DNA of 64,000 bases from Bacteroidales bacterium (lineage in GTDB: Bacteria; Bacteroidota; Bacteroidia; Bacteroidales; ML635J-15), in assembly GCA_031275085.1 (NCBI GenBank), contig JAISPG010000073.1:105916-169915 (forward strand). Direction: 5' to 3'. The notes under the pieces are model-generated. The model ran no database searches and was not told the DNA's origin. It saw only the letters and a program-made list of their open reading frames with translations. Each line of letters begins with the position of its first letter. The first letter of the stretch is position 1. The position numbers and the translations under genes are program-made. Below, one piece after another: positions 1 through 9,186 of the stretch.

Positions 1-689
1 AATATAATGTCGACCGTAAGGATACATATTCAAGCAGAACCTTAGTTGACAATATATTTACATCCAAATCTATTTTTAATTTTGGACTGATTTCACTTAT
101 TGCCGGAAGCATTATTGGAATTTATTTAATGTTAAATACCGGATGGCATTTATTATGGATAGGAATTCTTGGCTTTCTCGGATCTTACTTTTATTACAAA
201 CTAAAATACATCGCTCTTGGGGATTTGAATATTTTTATTATTTACGGATTATTGATAAGTCTGGGAATTGGATATGTTATGACTGGTGAATTAATTTGGA
301 ATATTTTACTTGTATCTTCACCTGTAGGATTTTTAATTGTTGGTATATTACATGCAAATAATACACGGGATATTTTAAACGATCAAAAAGCCGGAATAAA
401 AACTCCTGCAATGAAACTAGGGTTAAAAGCGTCAAAACTTTATTTTCTGCTGTTAAATTTTGGAGCATATATAATGATTTTATTATTATTATTTTTTAAA
501 ATATTACCTCCACTTTGCATATCAATCTTTTTCATATTGCCAATATCTATAAGGAATATACGACAAATGAATGAAGCCGGCATAGAAAATCTTGAAAAAA
601 TAAAATATTTAGCTGAATCAATGGCAAAACTGGTAATGTTATTTAGTTTGATGTATGCAATTTCAAATTTTATTGCAGGATTAGTGTGA
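1..689 (+). CDS. menA: 1,4-dihydroxy-2-naphthoate polyprenyltransferase (MenA-like, UbiA superfamily), 5' end cut by window edge
   Basis: The frame is open from base 3 to the stop at 687-689, so the ATG at 129 is internal and the true start lies left of the window. The visible 228 residues fit MenA, the inner-membrane enzyme that attaches the polyprenyl chain to dihydroxynaphthoate in menaquinone synthesis. Two aspartate-rich segments of the UbiA fold are seen: VDRKDT at the edge, and NNTRDILNDQKAG near bases 355-393, the prenyl-diphosphate and Mg2+ site. About six hydrophobic helices follow one another. The NNxRD..ND.KAGK/IxT pattern favours MenA over UbiA or heme O synthases. The gene ends six bases before the convergent tcdA stop, so the two genes have almost no room for a terminator. 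Confidence 0.85.
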   Translation, partial: YNVDRKDTYSSRTLVDNIFTSKSIFNFGLISLIAGSIIGIYLMLNTGWHLLWIGILGFLGSYFYYKLKYIALGDLNIFIIYGLLISLGIGYVMTGELIWNILLVSSPVGFLIVGILHANNTRDILNDQKAGIKTPAMKLGLKASKLYFLLLNFGAYIMILLLLFFKILPPLCISIFFILPISIRNIRQMNEAGIENLEKIKYLAESMAKLVMLFSLMYAISNFIAGLV

Positions 690-695
690 TCAAAA

Positions 696-1409
696 CTATT
701 TTAAATCAACAATTCTTCGTATTGCAGCATAAGCGCACATACATCCAAATACAACAGGCATATAACTTATTGTTCCTACATTTGATTTTTTATTTTGAGT
801 TTCTTCTTCAATGATAGAATCCTTATCTGTTTTTTGTATCGAATAAACCACTTCGATTCCATCATAAATTCCAATTTTATGTAATCTTTTTCTAAGCATT
901 TTTGCAAGTCCGCAGTTAAAAGATTTTGAAATATCATCAATCCGGATACTTAAAGGATCTGTCTTTCCTCCTGCTCCCATACTGCTAACAAAAGGTATTT
1001 TCTTTTCATAACATATTCTAATTAAATTTAACTTTGGCGATAAAGTGTCTATAGCATCAATAACAAAATCCCAGTTTTCATCCAAAGTTTTCTGTAAAAG
1101 TTCATCTTTTAAGAATATATTTCTGATATGAATATTTGCTTCAGGATTTATGGATTTAAGTCTTAAATAAAATTCATCTGTTTTATTTTTTCCGATGTTA
1201 TTATATGTTGCAATTATTTGTCTGTTGATATTCGTTTCTGAAATTGCATCAGCATCAATAATTGTAACATCTGAAGCACCTGCTCTTACCAATTGTTCAA
1301 CAGTTGCTCCTCCTACTCCTCCTAACCCGCACACTAATATCTTTGCTGTTTTTAGCTTCTCCTGTTTCTCTTTTCCCAAAAGAAGCTCTGTTCTTTCAAA
1401 CCAACTCAT
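696..1409 (-). CDS. tcdA: tRNA threonylcarbamoyladenosine dehydratase
   Basis: This 237-residue ThiF/MoeB/HesA-type enzyme matches TcdA (CsdL), which uses ATP to cyclise t6A at position 37 of ANN-decoding tRNAs. The nucleotide-binding GLGGVGG is at residues 28-34, and the IIDADAISETNINRQ segment typical of E1-like adenylating enzymes is at about 50-64. The family's conserved GAGGKTDP stretch follows in the middle. It lacks the rhodanese or C-terminal extensions of MoeB relatives. The start ATG overlaps the stop of the upstream TatD-type gene by four bases (ATGA), so it is the last gene of a minus-strand run. The window also holds mtaB, another enzyme acting on t6A37. Confidence 0.9.
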   Translation of the reverse strand: MSWFERTELLLGKEKQEKLKTAKILVCGLGGVGGATVEQLVRAGASDVTIIDADAISETNINRQIIATYNNIGKNKTDEFYLRLKSINPEANIHIRNIFLKDELLQKTLDENWDFVIDAIDTLSPKLNLIRICYEKKIPFVSSMGAGGKTDPLSIRIDDISKSFNCGLAKMLRKRLHKIGIYDGIEVVYSIQKTDKDSIIEEETQNKKSNVGTISYMPVVFGCMCAYAAIRRIVDLK

Positions 1410-2047
1410 ATTCCAATATCTTTTAAATTTGAATTAATGATATCAACCAATTCTTTAGAACTTAAATTTAATTTTGAAGCTATAATATCATATATATTCT
1501 TTATATTATAGTTTTTATCATCTGTTTCAAGGAATAATCTGTTAAGAGGGATTAATGCAAGAAATTTGTCAATTTTTTCAGGAGTTCTCAAAATAGTTTC
1601 TGATATAGAAAAATAAATATTATGTTCAATTAATTCTTTTATAAGTCCCACCTTGCCAGTAAATCCATGAATTATCCAGGCTTGCTGAGGTTGTAACTTC
1701 TTCTTTAAGAAAATTAATTCGTTATAAAATTTCACACAATGTATGATCAAAGGTTTTTTATATACTTCCGAAAGATTAATGTGTTCTATGAAAATATCTT
1801 CCTGTACTTTTATATTTACAGGAGAATTAGGATCCAATCCTGTTTCTCCAATTGCTATAATATTTTTTTGTGAGATTTTGGCATTTATTTCCCTTATTTT
1901 TCCTAAATAATCATTTTCGGAATAATACCATGGGTGTAAGCCAATAGAATATATTTTATCAGTATCTTCAGGAAACTCTTCAGGAAATAAATTAATTATT
2001 CCGAATTTTTCACTTTTATTATGAGTATGAAAATTAAAGAATTTCAT
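1406..2047 (-). CDS. TatD-family metal-dependent hydrolase (putative DNase)
   Basis: This 213-residue TIM-barrel hydrolase is shorter than Escherichia coli TatD (about 260). The metal ligands can be read in order: HTH at residues 7-9, the GETGLD glutamate at 68, His103 in IIHCVK, His127 in IIHGFTG and Asp176 in LETDD. Family members are Mg2+-dependent 3'-5' exonucleases or deacylases in the cytoplasm; the substrate of this one cannot be told. It overlaps tcdA by four bases downstream and the radical SAM gene by 14 bases upstream, which points to one transcript with coupled translation. The N-terminal HTHN starts unusually close to the initiator Met, as in the short Bacteroidota members. Confidence 0.82.
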   Translation of the reverse strand: MKFFNFHTHNKSEKFGIINLFPEEFPEDTDKIYSIGLHPWYYSENDYLGKIREINAKISQKNIIAIGETGLDPNSPVNIKVQEDIFIEHINLSEVYKKPLIIHCVKFYNELIFLKKKLQPQQAWIIHGFTGKVGLIKELIEHNIYFSISETILRTPEKIDKFLALIPLNRLFLETDDKNYNIKNIYDIIASKLNLSSKELVDIINSNLKDIGI

Positions 2048-2984
2048 TTTTATATTTTTTTCCCTGATATGAATTTATTTTTTTCATTTCAGAATTAACA
2101 AGATGAGCTACTTCAAAGTTCTTTTTCCCACCCCAATTAGGATAAATCAGCATATCTTTGGGAGATTCGCTGGTAAAACGGTCTATAATTATTCTGGGAT
2201 TTAGTAACTCCAGAAAATTAATTATAATCCTGATATAATTTTCTAAGGATAAGTCAATAAACAAATCCGGCTGAGAATAATATATTTTAGCAAGACGGGT
2301 GTTTTTTAACACCTGCATTTGGTGAACTTTTAAAGTATTTAAAGGTAATTTTGATATATTTTCTGCATGTCTGTAAAAATCGTCTTCATTTTCGCCAGGT
2401 AAGCCTAATATTAAATGAAGTCCGCAATTTATACCAAAACTTTTTGTTAATTCCACCGCATTTATAGTTTGTTGATATGTATGACCACGGTTTATAAACT
2501 TTAATGTTTCATCGTTGGTTGATTCTGCTCCAAATTCAATGCTTACATATTTATTATCTGCAATTTTGGAAAGCAAACTAAGAATTTCTTTATTAATACA
2601 ATCAGGACGTGTAGCAATAACAAGTCCTTCAACCCCATCAACCGATAATGCTTCGTAATATAATTTTTTCAGGATATCAATGTTTGCATAAGTATTAGTA
2701 AAAGCCTGAAAGTAAGCTAAATATTTTTGTGATTTATATTTTTCAGAAAAGAAAGAAATTCCTTTTTGTAACTGTCCGACAATACTTATTTCCGGAGAAC
2801 AATAAAACGGGCTAAAACTTTTGTTCGTACAATAAATACATCCACCTTCGCCTTTTAAATTATCTCTGTTTGGACATGTAAATCCTGCATTAACAGAAAT
2901 TTTTTGAACTCTGACACCAAATATATCTTTTATATAGGATGAATAATCATTCCATAAAAGTTTATTTTGACTGTGAGAAATCAT
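2034..2984 (-). CDS. TIGR01212/YhcC-family radical SAM protein
   Basis: This is a 316-residue radical SAM protein. The cluster cysteines are Cys37, Cys49 and Cys52 (CX11CX2C in CPNRD...GGCIYC), the spacing seen in YhcC/TIGR01212 proteins rather than the usual CX3CX2C. Further matches are the AYFQAFTNTYA segment, the GLVIATRPDC segment, the SIEFGAES motif and GLHLILGLPGE. The reaction of this family is not established; it has been linked loosely to tRNA or anaerobic metabolism. The gene overlaps its upstream neighbour (rhomboid) by an ATGA and the TatD-type gene downstream by 14 bases, so it belongs to the same operon. Confidence 0.85.
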   Translation of the reverse strand: MISHSQNKLLWNDYSSYIKDIFGVRVQKISVNAGFTCPNRDNLKGEGGCIYCTNKSFSPFYCSPEISIVGQLQKGISFFSEKYKSQKYLAYFQAFTNTYANIDILKKLYYEALSVDGVEGLVIATRPDCINKEILSLLSKIADNKYVSIEFGAESTNDETLKFINRGHTYQQTINAVELTKSFGINCGLHLILGLPGENEDDFYRHAENISKLPLNTLKVHQMQVLKNTRLAKIYYSQPDLFIDLSLENYIRIIINFLELLNPRIIIDRFTSESPKDMLIYPNWGGKKNFEVAHLVNSEMKKINSYQGKKYKNEIL

Positions 2985-3703
2985 TTTTCTGATTTTTTAA
3001 TATTTTTCTTTTCCTCTTTATAAAAGTATTTTAGCTCAGTATCATCACTTTCTGTACAATTATAATCTTCGACTTTAAATTCGGTATATACGATTTCATC
3101 GTCATCATCTTCATATATATCCACAAATTTGGGAGGACGGTAGATAAATGACAGTCCAATACCAACAGCAAGTCCCGATAAGTGACCTTCCCAGCTGATA
3201 CCATTATTCTGCGGAAATATCCCCCATATCATACTACCGTATAAAAACACAACAATTAAAGATACTGCTGTAAGATTACGGTTTTTGCTAAGTATCCCAG
3301 ACGTGAAAATATATCCGGCAAATGCATATATCATTGCACTTGCTCCGATATGGATATTATCTCTTCCTATGATCCAGGTAAGTATCCCGCTAAGAAAATA
3401 AGACCAAAGAAAAACAGAAAGTGCATCTTTTTTGTAAAAATAAAAGATCATTGTGCCCATAATTATGAAACTCACAGTATTGGATAAGATATGGTCGAAA
3501 CCACCATGCAAAAAAGGCATGGTAAATATTCCATACCAGTTAGATATACTTCTTGGCAATAATCCGTATTGAGATAGGTCTATGTGCAAACTGATTTCCA
3601 AGAGAAATACCATCCAGCACAAAAACATAAAGAATGCGGGAACTAATGATGCTATAAGAAATTTATGAAATTCATTTTTATGTTCATATTTGTTTTCAGA
3701 CAT
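2981..3703 (-). CDS. Rhomboid-family intramembrane serine protease
   Basis: A 240-residue membrane protein with about six transmembrane helices. Rhomboid landmarks are present: HGGFDHILSN (His66, His71, Asn75), the catalytic serine in GASA at Ser122, and the catalytic His174 in WEGHLSG. The usual GxSG is GASA here, a variant found in small bacterial rhomboids. It would cleave transmembrane substrates in the inner membrane; none can be named. The last 40 or so residues form an acidic, then lysine-rich cytoplasmic tail (DDDDE). A Bacteroidota -7-like box reads on the minus strand at 3708-3715 (TATCTTTG), just ahead of the ATG, so this is probably the first gene of the run down to tcdA. Confidence 0.88.
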   Translation of the reverse strand: MSENKYEHKNEFHKFLIASLVPAFFMFLCWMVFLLEISLHIDLSQYGLLPRSISNWYGIFTMPFLHGGFDHILSNTVSFIIMGTMIFYFYKKDALSVFLWSYFLSGILTWIIGRDNIHIGASAMIYAFAGYIFTSGILSKNRNLTAVSLIVVFLYGSMIWGIFPQNNGISWEGHLSGLAVGIGLSFIYRPPKFVDIYEDDDDEIVYTEFKVEDYNCTESDDTELKYFYKEEKKNIKKSEK

Positions 3704-3766
3704 GTGGCAAAGATAGTTTTTTTTAATAAAAGTTATACAGTAGAAGACTCCTTACATTTATCTAAA

Positions 3767-4573
3767 CTAATACAATTTTTTTAATAATTTTGCTACGCCA
3801 TTGTTTTCGTTGGAGTCAATAATATTGTAATTAAATTTTATATCATCAGGAGAGTTCTCCACAATGTATGAATTTTTCACATCAGCATAATTTAACATAT
3901 CAAGATCATAATAATCATTGCCTACAATTACAATATCTTTTTTGAGTATATTTATTTTTTTTCTTATAAATTCAATCCCGGAAGCTTTGGATATTTTACC
4001 CGGAAGTATTTCGATCCATATTGATTTTCCATCTATGGGGCTGGTAGCTTTAACTATATTTAATTCGCCAAACTGTTTTTTTATTGTATTATAATGGTCT
4101 TGTTCTTTATTGCAAATAATAACAAACTGAGATGCTGTATCAGGACATTTGATAATTGGTTCCAGCCCATTATTTTTATAATGTCTGACACGGGTTATAA
4201 AATCTTTATTTAAATTCTTTCCTGAATAAAAATGATGAAAAAAATGATTATTCGGAACAGGTAATTGTACCATAAAATCATAATTATTCTCGACAAGAAA
4301 GTCGTAAATATTTTTAGTTTGTATATAATCTATTTCACTTTTGTGCAGTAATTCTTTTTTTCTCCAATCATAAATTCCAATGCCTGAAGAACATATTAAA
4401 TAGTCAACAGGAAAATCCTTATCCACAACTTTTTCAATTGAAAAAAGACTTCTGCCTGTTGCCACAGCTCTAATAATACCTAAATTTCCAATTCTAACGA
4501 GTTCATCTATAGTTTCAGAAGATACCCTACTGTCATTTCCGGCTAAAGTTCCGTCATAGTCGGAGACAAACAT
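3767..4573 (-). CDS. HAD-IIB (Cof-type) hydrolase
   Basis: A haloacid dehalogenase superfamily phosphatase of 268 residues when the ATG at 4573 is used. An in-frame TTG at 4612 would add 13 residues (a 281-residue product). I prefer the ATG because HAD proteins usually place only a short strand before the first motif. Motif I is VSDYDGT (nucleophile Asp5 and Asp7), motif II is the T in AVATGR, the cap is the C2B type, and motif IV is the late GNDYYDLDML. Substrates of the Cof branch are typically sugar phosphates or flavin and pyridoxal phosphates; which one applies here cannot be told. It stands alone between the rhomboid operon and pyrD. Confidence 0.8.
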   Translation of the reverse strand: MFVSDYDGTLAGNDSRVSSETIDELVRIGNLGIIRAVATGRSLFSIEKVVDKDFPVDYLICSSGIGIYDWRKKELLHKSEIDYIQTKNIYDFLVENNYDFMVQLPVPNNHFFHHFYSGKNLNKDFITRVRHYKNNGLEPIIKCPDTASQFVIICNKEQDHYNTIKKQFGELNIVKATSPIDGKSIWIEILPGKISKASGIEFIRKKINILKKDIVIVGNDYYDLDMLNYADVKNSYIVENSPDDIKFNYNIIDSNENNGVAKLLKKLY

Positions 4574-4666
4574 TTTATTTACAAAATATTGTTCCAAATT
4601 AATATTTATCAAGTGTGATATTCTAAATTCTGACTTTATTTTATTAAAATGTACACATATACATAT

Positions 4667-5575
4667 TTAATTTATGGCACCTATTAATTCCGTGATGTTT
4701 TTTATTCCATGAATATTACAATAATGTTTAATTCCTTCTAATATCTTCATGGTAATGTCAGGATAAATAAAATTTGCTGTTCCGATTTGTACGCAAGATG
4801 CTCCCGCAAGTAAGAATTCAATGGCATCATCTGCATTCATAATTCCACCTAAACCACATATCGGAATCTTTACAGCTTTTGAAACCTGCCATACCATACG
4901 GACAGCTATAGGCTTTATAGCAGGACCTGATAATCCTCCTGTAATTGTTGATAATTTAGGTTTTCTGGTATTTATATCTATAGCCATACCCAAAAATGTG
5001 TTTACAAGTGAAAGACTGTTAGCCCCCTGCTCTTCAACAGATTTCGCTATAGACACTATGTCTGTAACATTAGGAGAAAGTTTAACCATAAGATGTTTTT
5101 TATAAACTTTTCTGACCTCTTTTACAACCTGTGCAGCTGAGGAACAATTTGTTCCAAAAGCCATCCCGCCTTCCTTGACATTAGGACAACTTATATTTAA
5201 TTCAATTCCCGGTATTTTATCCAGTTCATTAATTTTAGCTGCTGTTTCAACATAATCTTCAATTGCCGAACCACTAACATTTACTAAAATATTTGTATCA
5301 TATTTGGATATACGTGGATATATTTCATTACAAAAAAAATCAACACCTTTATTCTGTAATCCCACAGCATTCAACATTCCTGATGCCGTTTCCGCCATTC
5401 TAGGATAAGGATTTCCTTCTCTTGCATTTAAGGTAGTCCCTTTTACTATAAAACCGCCCAAAGAACTTAAATCAACAAAATCTTCAAATTCATATCCATA
5501 TCCAAACGTTCCGGAAGCAGTAAGTACTGGATTTTTAAAATTCAAGCCGTTAAAATCAATATTTAAATTTACCAT
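4667..5575 (-). CDS. pyrD: Dihydroorotate dehydrogenase, class 1B catalytic subunit
   Basis: A 302-residue FMN enzyme of de novo pyrimidine synthesis that oxidises dihydroorotate to orotate. The active-site base is a cysteine, Cys130 in [11 protein letters not shown], which marks class 1; class 2 uses serine. N-terminal GTFGYGYEF, the [10 protein letters not shown] strand, and the GLGGI and GAS-VQIGTA phosphate-binding segments are all present. Class 1B enzymes work as a complex with PyrK to pass electrons to NAD+, and pyrK lies directly upstream, overlapping by seven bases. The two genes form a pyrK-pyrD operon. The class 1B assignment rests both on the sequence and on this neighbour. Confidence 0.95.
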   Translation of the reverse strand: MVNLNIDFNGLNFKNPVLTASGTFGYGYEFEDFVDLSSLGGFIVKGTTLNAREGNPYPRMAETASGMLNAVGLQNKGVDFFCNEIYPRISKYDTNILVNVSGSAIEDYVETAAKINELDKIPGIELNISCPNVKEGGMAFGTNCSSAAQVVKEVRKVYKKHLMVKLSPNVTDIVSIAKSVEEQGANSLSLVNTFLGMAIDINTRKPKLSTITGGLSGPAIKPIAVRMVWQVSKAVKIPICGLGGIMNADDAIEFLLAGASCVQIGTANFIYPDITMKILEGIKHYCNIHGIKNITELIGAIN

Positions 5576-6339
5576 ATCAATTCTTTTACATTAAAAACAG
5601 GACCTTCTGTACAAACACACTTATGTCCGGACACTGTATCCTGGACACAACACAAACAAGCACCTATACCGCATGCCATCAAATTTTCCAGAGAAACCTC
5701 ACAATCTATTCCCCTTTCAATTGCCCATTTGCCAAGGTCTTTTAACATAGCATCGGGACCACAAGCATAAATTTTCCCAAAAGGAAAAAATCTGGAATTT
5801 AATAGTGAATGTTCCAAAACTGTCCCCTTTTCTCCATAACTTCCATCATCAGTCGAATAATATACGTTTCCATATTTAGCATATTTATCCTTTAATAAAA
5901 CTAATTTTGAATTTCTATATCCCATCAGTAATGTAGGTGTAATCCCAAAATTAAGCATGTATTTAGCAGTATATAATAATGGAGCCACGCCACATCCTCC
6001 TCCAATCAATAAAACTTTATTACATGAAGGCATGGAAAATGAATTTCCTAAAGGGTAAACAATATTAAGATACTCATATTTTTTTGTCTCAGACAATTTT
6101 AATGTTCCTTTTCCGGCAATTCGTATCAAAAGAGTTATTGTATTTTTATCATAATTTACATCATGAATACTGACCGGACGTCTTAAAAATGTCTCAGAAG
6201 TATCAGGTATTTTTACTTCAACAAATTGAGCAGGTAAAATAAATGGTAAATCTTCTTCGCTCTGGAGTTTTAATAAAAAATAGTCTTTATTTAACCTTTG
6301 ATTTTTAACTACTAGCAAGCTATCAATATACTTTTTCAT
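5569..6339 (-). CDS. pyrK: Dihydroorotate dehydrogenase electron transfer subunit
   Basis: A 256-residue ferredoxin-NADP reductase-like subunit that carries FAD and a [2Fe-2S] cluster and links PyrD to NAD+. The flavin motif LRRPVS is at residues 52-57, the NAD-binding GGGCGVAP at 113-120, the CGPDAML segment at 193-199, and the cluster cysteines are Cys223, Cys228, Cys231 and one of Cys241/Cys243 near the C terminus. The start ATG at 6337-6339 is followed upstream by a minus-strand -7-like box TAATTTTG (6360-6367). That box lies between this gene and the end of the XRE regulator, so the pyrK-pyrD pair may have its own promoter as well as reading through from the regulator. Confidence 0.95.
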   Translation of the reverse strand: MKKYIDSLLVVKNQRLNKDYFLLKLQSEEDLPFILPAQFVEVKIPDTSETFLRRPVSIHDVNYDKNTITLLIRIAGKGTLKLSETKKYEYLNIVYPLGNSFSMPSCNKVLLIGGGCGVAPLLYTAKYMLNFGITPTLLMGYRNSKLVLLKDKYAKYGNVYYSTDDGSYGEKGTVLEHSLLNSRFFPFGKIYACGPDAMLKDLGKWAIERGIDCEVSLENLMACGIGACLCCVQDTVSGHKCVCTEGPVFNVKELIW

Positions 6340-6373
6340 TTTACTAAATTATACATTAGCAAAATTAAATAAT

Positions 6374-6874
6374 TTATTGATTTGGCAGGTAATAATCAAA
6401 ACTTTTATCAGTATAAAACACAACAATTTTGTCAACATTTTTAATGTTTTTGTTAATTATTTGTTGTGTAGCTTGTTCTGTATAAATATCACCCGATTTA
6501 TTACTTTCTATTTTCCCGGATCCATTATTCGTATCTTCAACTACAGTAGGAGGAATTTTACTTTCATACATAACCGTTCCCTGATTTTTAGGATTATTAG
6601 TAAATAAATCTAACTGAGGTTGTTCAAAAGTAGTATTTTCATCAAAATCGCTTTCTTTTACCGGAGATTTATACATATACCCTTTACCTGTTAATAACCA
6701 TTCAGGGTTTATGCCTCGAAATCTTTCAACAATTTTTATAATAAAATCAAGAGAAGGATTATTTCGTCCGGATAAAATATGAGATATGCTTGAGGCTTGT
6801 ACTCCAATTTCATCTGCAAATTTTGTTGCAGTATATCCTTCTTCTCGTATAATTTTAGCAATTCTGTCTTTCAT
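6374..6874 (-). CDS. XRE-family helix-turn-helix transcriptional regulator
   Basis: A 166-residue regulator. Residues 5-60 form a Cro/C1-type HTH (YTATKFADEIGVQASSIS as helices 2-3, then SGRNNPSLDFI, a classic XRE ending). A low-complexity polar linker follows, and then a short conserved-looking tail, KIVVFYTDKSFDYYLP, which could be an oligomerisation or sensing element. It is not a phage repressor by context. Three copies of a 12-base palindrome lie within 90 bases upstream of its ATG, and the first overlaps the likely -7 promoter box, which suggests autorepression (inference). The 32-base gap to pyrK means it could be co-transcribed with the pyrimidine genes. Confidence 0.8.
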   Translation of the reverse strand: MKDRIAKIIREEGYTATKFADEIGVQASSISHILSGRNNPSLDFIIKIVERFRGINPEWLLTGKGYMYKSPVKESDFDENTTFEQPQLDLFTNNPKNQGTVMYESKIPPTVVEDTNNGSGKIESNKSGDIYTEQATQQIINKNIKNVDKIVVFYTDKSFDYYLPNQ

Positions 6875-6893
6875 ATTTCTTATAAAAATTATT

Positions 6894-6905
6894 TTACAAA
6901 TGTAA
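6894..6905. promoter_or_regulatory. Operator-like palindrome 1, TTACAAATGTAA
   Basis: Palindrome 19 bases upstream of the XRE start codon. On the minus strand it contains TACATTTG (6897-6904), which fits the Bacteroidota -7 box TAnnTTTG, so a bound repressor would cover the promoter. Operator function is inferred. Confidence 0.55.
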
Positions 6906-6917
6906 TAATAAATTATT

Positions 6918-6929
6918 TTACAAATGTAA
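6918..6929. promoter_or_regulatory. Operator-like palindrome 2, TTACAAATGTAA
   Basis: Exact second copy, 24 bases from the first, placed where a -33 TTTG element of the XRE promoter could lie (CAAA on the plus strand at 6921-6924). Confidence 0.55.
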
Positions 6930-6951
6930 TAATTTTGATTTTATTTATAAT

Positions 6952-6963
6952 TTACATTTGTAA
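6952..6963. promoter_or_regulatory. Operator-like palindrome 3, TTACATTTGTAA
   Basis: Inverted orientation of the same 12-mer, 34 bases from copy 2. It carries the -7-like TACATTTG on the plus strand. Confidence 0.5.
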
Positions 6964-7310
6964 AATGAGGTAATATAAAATTTTTATATTATTTCAGAAC
7001 TTTAAAGGCTTTGAGAAGTATTGAATCAAATTAAATATTATTTCAAATAAAGCTTTAAATTATATATCATAAATAACTGATTATTAATATTATATATATA
7101 TATATAAATTAGCATTTTTTCATATAATATTAAATAATTTCACGAATGTAATTGATTTTATTAAATAATAAGTTCAAGTAAATCTTATATTTAATTGATT
7201 ATAAGTATTTTAATCAAAATAATAATATTTCTTTGATTTATATTTATTATTTACATAAGTTAATTTACAATCTATTAATTATATGCTAATTTTGATATAA
7301 TTCTCTTATG

Positions 7311-7322
7311 TTACATTTGTAA
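7311..7322. promoter_or_regulatory. Operator-like palindrome 4, TTACATTTGTAA
   Basis: Exact copy far from the regulator gene. TTTG at 7291-7294 and TACATTTG at 7312-7319, 17 bases apart, resemble a plus-strand promoter with the operator embedded in its -7 box. Confidence 0.5.
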
Positions 7323-7349
7323 AATATGATTTATTTATAAATAATAAGT

Positions 7350-7361
7350 TTACAAATGTAA
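7350..7361. promoter_or_regulatory. Operator-like palindrome 5, TTACAAATGTAA
   Basis: Exact copy 39 bases after copy 4, just downstream of the putative plus-strand start site, as expected for a second repressor site. Confidence 0.5.
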
Positions 7362-7742
7362 CCTAGTATTATTTTTTACTATTTTAAAAATGTTATAAAA
7401 TTGAAGAATAAAATTTTTTTAATAACTAATACTATCAAAAAAAATAATCTCTAAAATGGGATATAAATGATTAAAAAAACATACCTTCTCTACCCTCTTT
7501 TCTAATTTAAATTTATTAGAGGCATACTTAAAAAATTAAAATCAAACTTTGCTTTATGTACTTTTATTTGTTCATTAAGAAATTAAGAATGATAGATAAA
7601 TTTCTAAATACAAAAAGTTTTTATTTCTTAAATTTTGCTGAGGAAAAGTAAAAAGTCTATTTGTCGTATCACCTCACCTGCATCAAGGTTTTTATTATTT
7701 TGTCTTTATTGTGAGTATATGTAGGGGTTAATCCAATAATAA

Positions 7743-9047
7743 TTAATCTAGTTTTTTATATATCTTACTCATTTTAGGCAAAATAAGTAATCTTAAAGAA
7801 GTATCATAAGTGAAATAATTCCATGCCCAGTTAATAATAACAAAAATTTTATTTTTTAAACCGGTTGTGTATAACATATGTATTATTAACCATAAAAGCC
7901 ATGCAATAAATCCGCTAAATTTTAATTTACCTAAATCTGCAACAGCTGCATTTCTGCTAATTGTAGCCAGTGATCCCTTATCCTTATAGTAAAATTTTTT
8001 CATTTTACTATTTCCTTTAACTACCCGATTCATATTTTTTGCAAGATTATTTGCCATTTGTAATGCGGTTTGAACAACTTGTGGATGACCTTTAGGATAT
8101 TGGTCATTTATCATCAATGAAATATCGCCAATACAATAAATATTTTCATATCCTTTTACTTGATTATATTCATTGACAAGTAAACGTCCTTTCATATATA
8201 CGTCATTATTCAATCCATTTATTGTATTTGCCTTAACACCTGCTACCCAAAATACATTCTGTGAATAAATTTCCTCTCCATTATCCATTTTTATACAATC
8301 ATCTTCATAAGAAACGACAGCTCTATTTTGATGAATAATTACTCCTTTTTTCTGGAAATTTTCCAAGACCTTCTTTGATGCATATTCAGACATGGAAGAC
8401 AGAAGCCTTGTAGAAGAATCAATCAAATGTATATTCATTTTTGAGAGATCTAATTCAGGATAATCTTTGTGCAATATATTTTTCTTTATATCGCTTAAGG
8501 CTCCTGTTAATTCAACTCCTGTAGGACCACCACCAACAATTACAAAATTAAGGATCTTCTCTAATTCACATTCAGAAGTTGCATTTAATGCTTGCTCTAA
8601 ACTTAATAAGATTCGGTTCCGGATCAATATGGATTCTGAAATACTTTTCATACCGAATACTGCATCAATCAAGGAATTATTTTCAAAATAATTAGTGTCG
8701 CATCCTGTAGCAATAACCAAATAATCATAATGGATTTTTCCGATATTTGTTTCAACAATACTTTCGGAAGCATTTATATTTAAAGCCCTGCATGTTCGAA
8801 AATGAAAATTGGCATGTTCCTTAAAAGCCTTTCTAAGGGGAAAAGCTATTGAACTCGGCTCAAGCCCTGCTGTTGCGACCTGATACATCAAAGGTTGAAA
8901 CTGATGATAATTAATTTTATCTATCAGTACCACCTGGAAAAGATTCGCATTTATTTTTCGTACAAACTTAAAACCTGCAAATCCTCCGCCGATAACAACT
9001 ATCCTTTTTAATCCTTCTATATTAGGAATATCTACTGCTTCTCCCAT
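7743..9047 (-). CDS. ndh: Type II NADH:quinone oxidoreductase (NDH-2)
   Basis: A 434-residue FAD protein that oxidises NADH and reduces quinone (menaquinone here, given menA) without pumping protons. The FAD Rossmann motif GGGFAG is at residues 20-25 and the NADH-binding GGGPTGVELTG at 172-182. The ATG motif before the second domain (VIATGCDTNYF) and the late IGD of the FAD site (YCIGDIS) are also present. The last 60 or so residues hold two hydrophobic or amphipathic stretches (WLLWLIIHMLY, IFVIINWAWNYF) that would anchor it to the inner membrane. It is monocistronic by spacing: 139 bases upstream to the LOG gene and a long gene-free region downstream. Confidence 0.9.
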   Translation of the reverse strand: MGEAVDIPNIEGLKRIVVIGGGFAGFKFVRKINANLFQVVLIDKINYHQFQPLMYQVATAGLEPSSIAFPLRKAFKEHANFHFRTCRALNINASESIVETNIGKIHYDYLVIATGCDTNYFENNSLIDAVFGMKSISESILIRNRILLSLEQALNATSECELEKILNFVIVGGGPTGVELTGALSDIKKNILHKDYPELDLSKMNIHLIDSSTRLLSSMSEYASKKVLENFQKKGVIIHQNRAVVSYEDDCIKMDNGEEIYSQNVFWVAGVKANTINGLNNDVYMKGRLLVNEYNQVKGYENIYCIGDISLMINDQYPKGHPQVVQTALQMANNLAKNMNRVVKGNSKMKKFYYKDKGSLATISRNAAVADLGKLKFSGFIAWLLWLIIHMLYTTGLKNKIFVIINWAWNYFTYDTSLRLLILPKMSKIYKKLD

Positions 9048-9186
9048 TTAATAATAAATTTTATTGGAGAACATATTAAAAAAGGATTTGTTCAGAAAAT
9101 ACAGAACAGAATTTTTCTATATTTTTATAAAATCAAACAGTTAGTCTTAATAATTAAATCTATTTGATTTTTTGAGAAATATATAA

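Larger units (their letters stand above)
6875..7742. other. 868-base AT-rich gene-free region between the XRE regulator and ndh
   Basis: No convincing reading frame is seen on either strand. The region holds five exact copies of the palindrome TTACAWWTGTAA (listed separately), a TA-only run at about 7090-7106, and a possible plus-strand promoter at 7291-7319. Bases 7440-7742 are less uniformly AT-rich and might be an untranslated transcript or the 3' end of the ndh transcript. Otherwise I see nothing that can be named. Confidence 0.6.
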
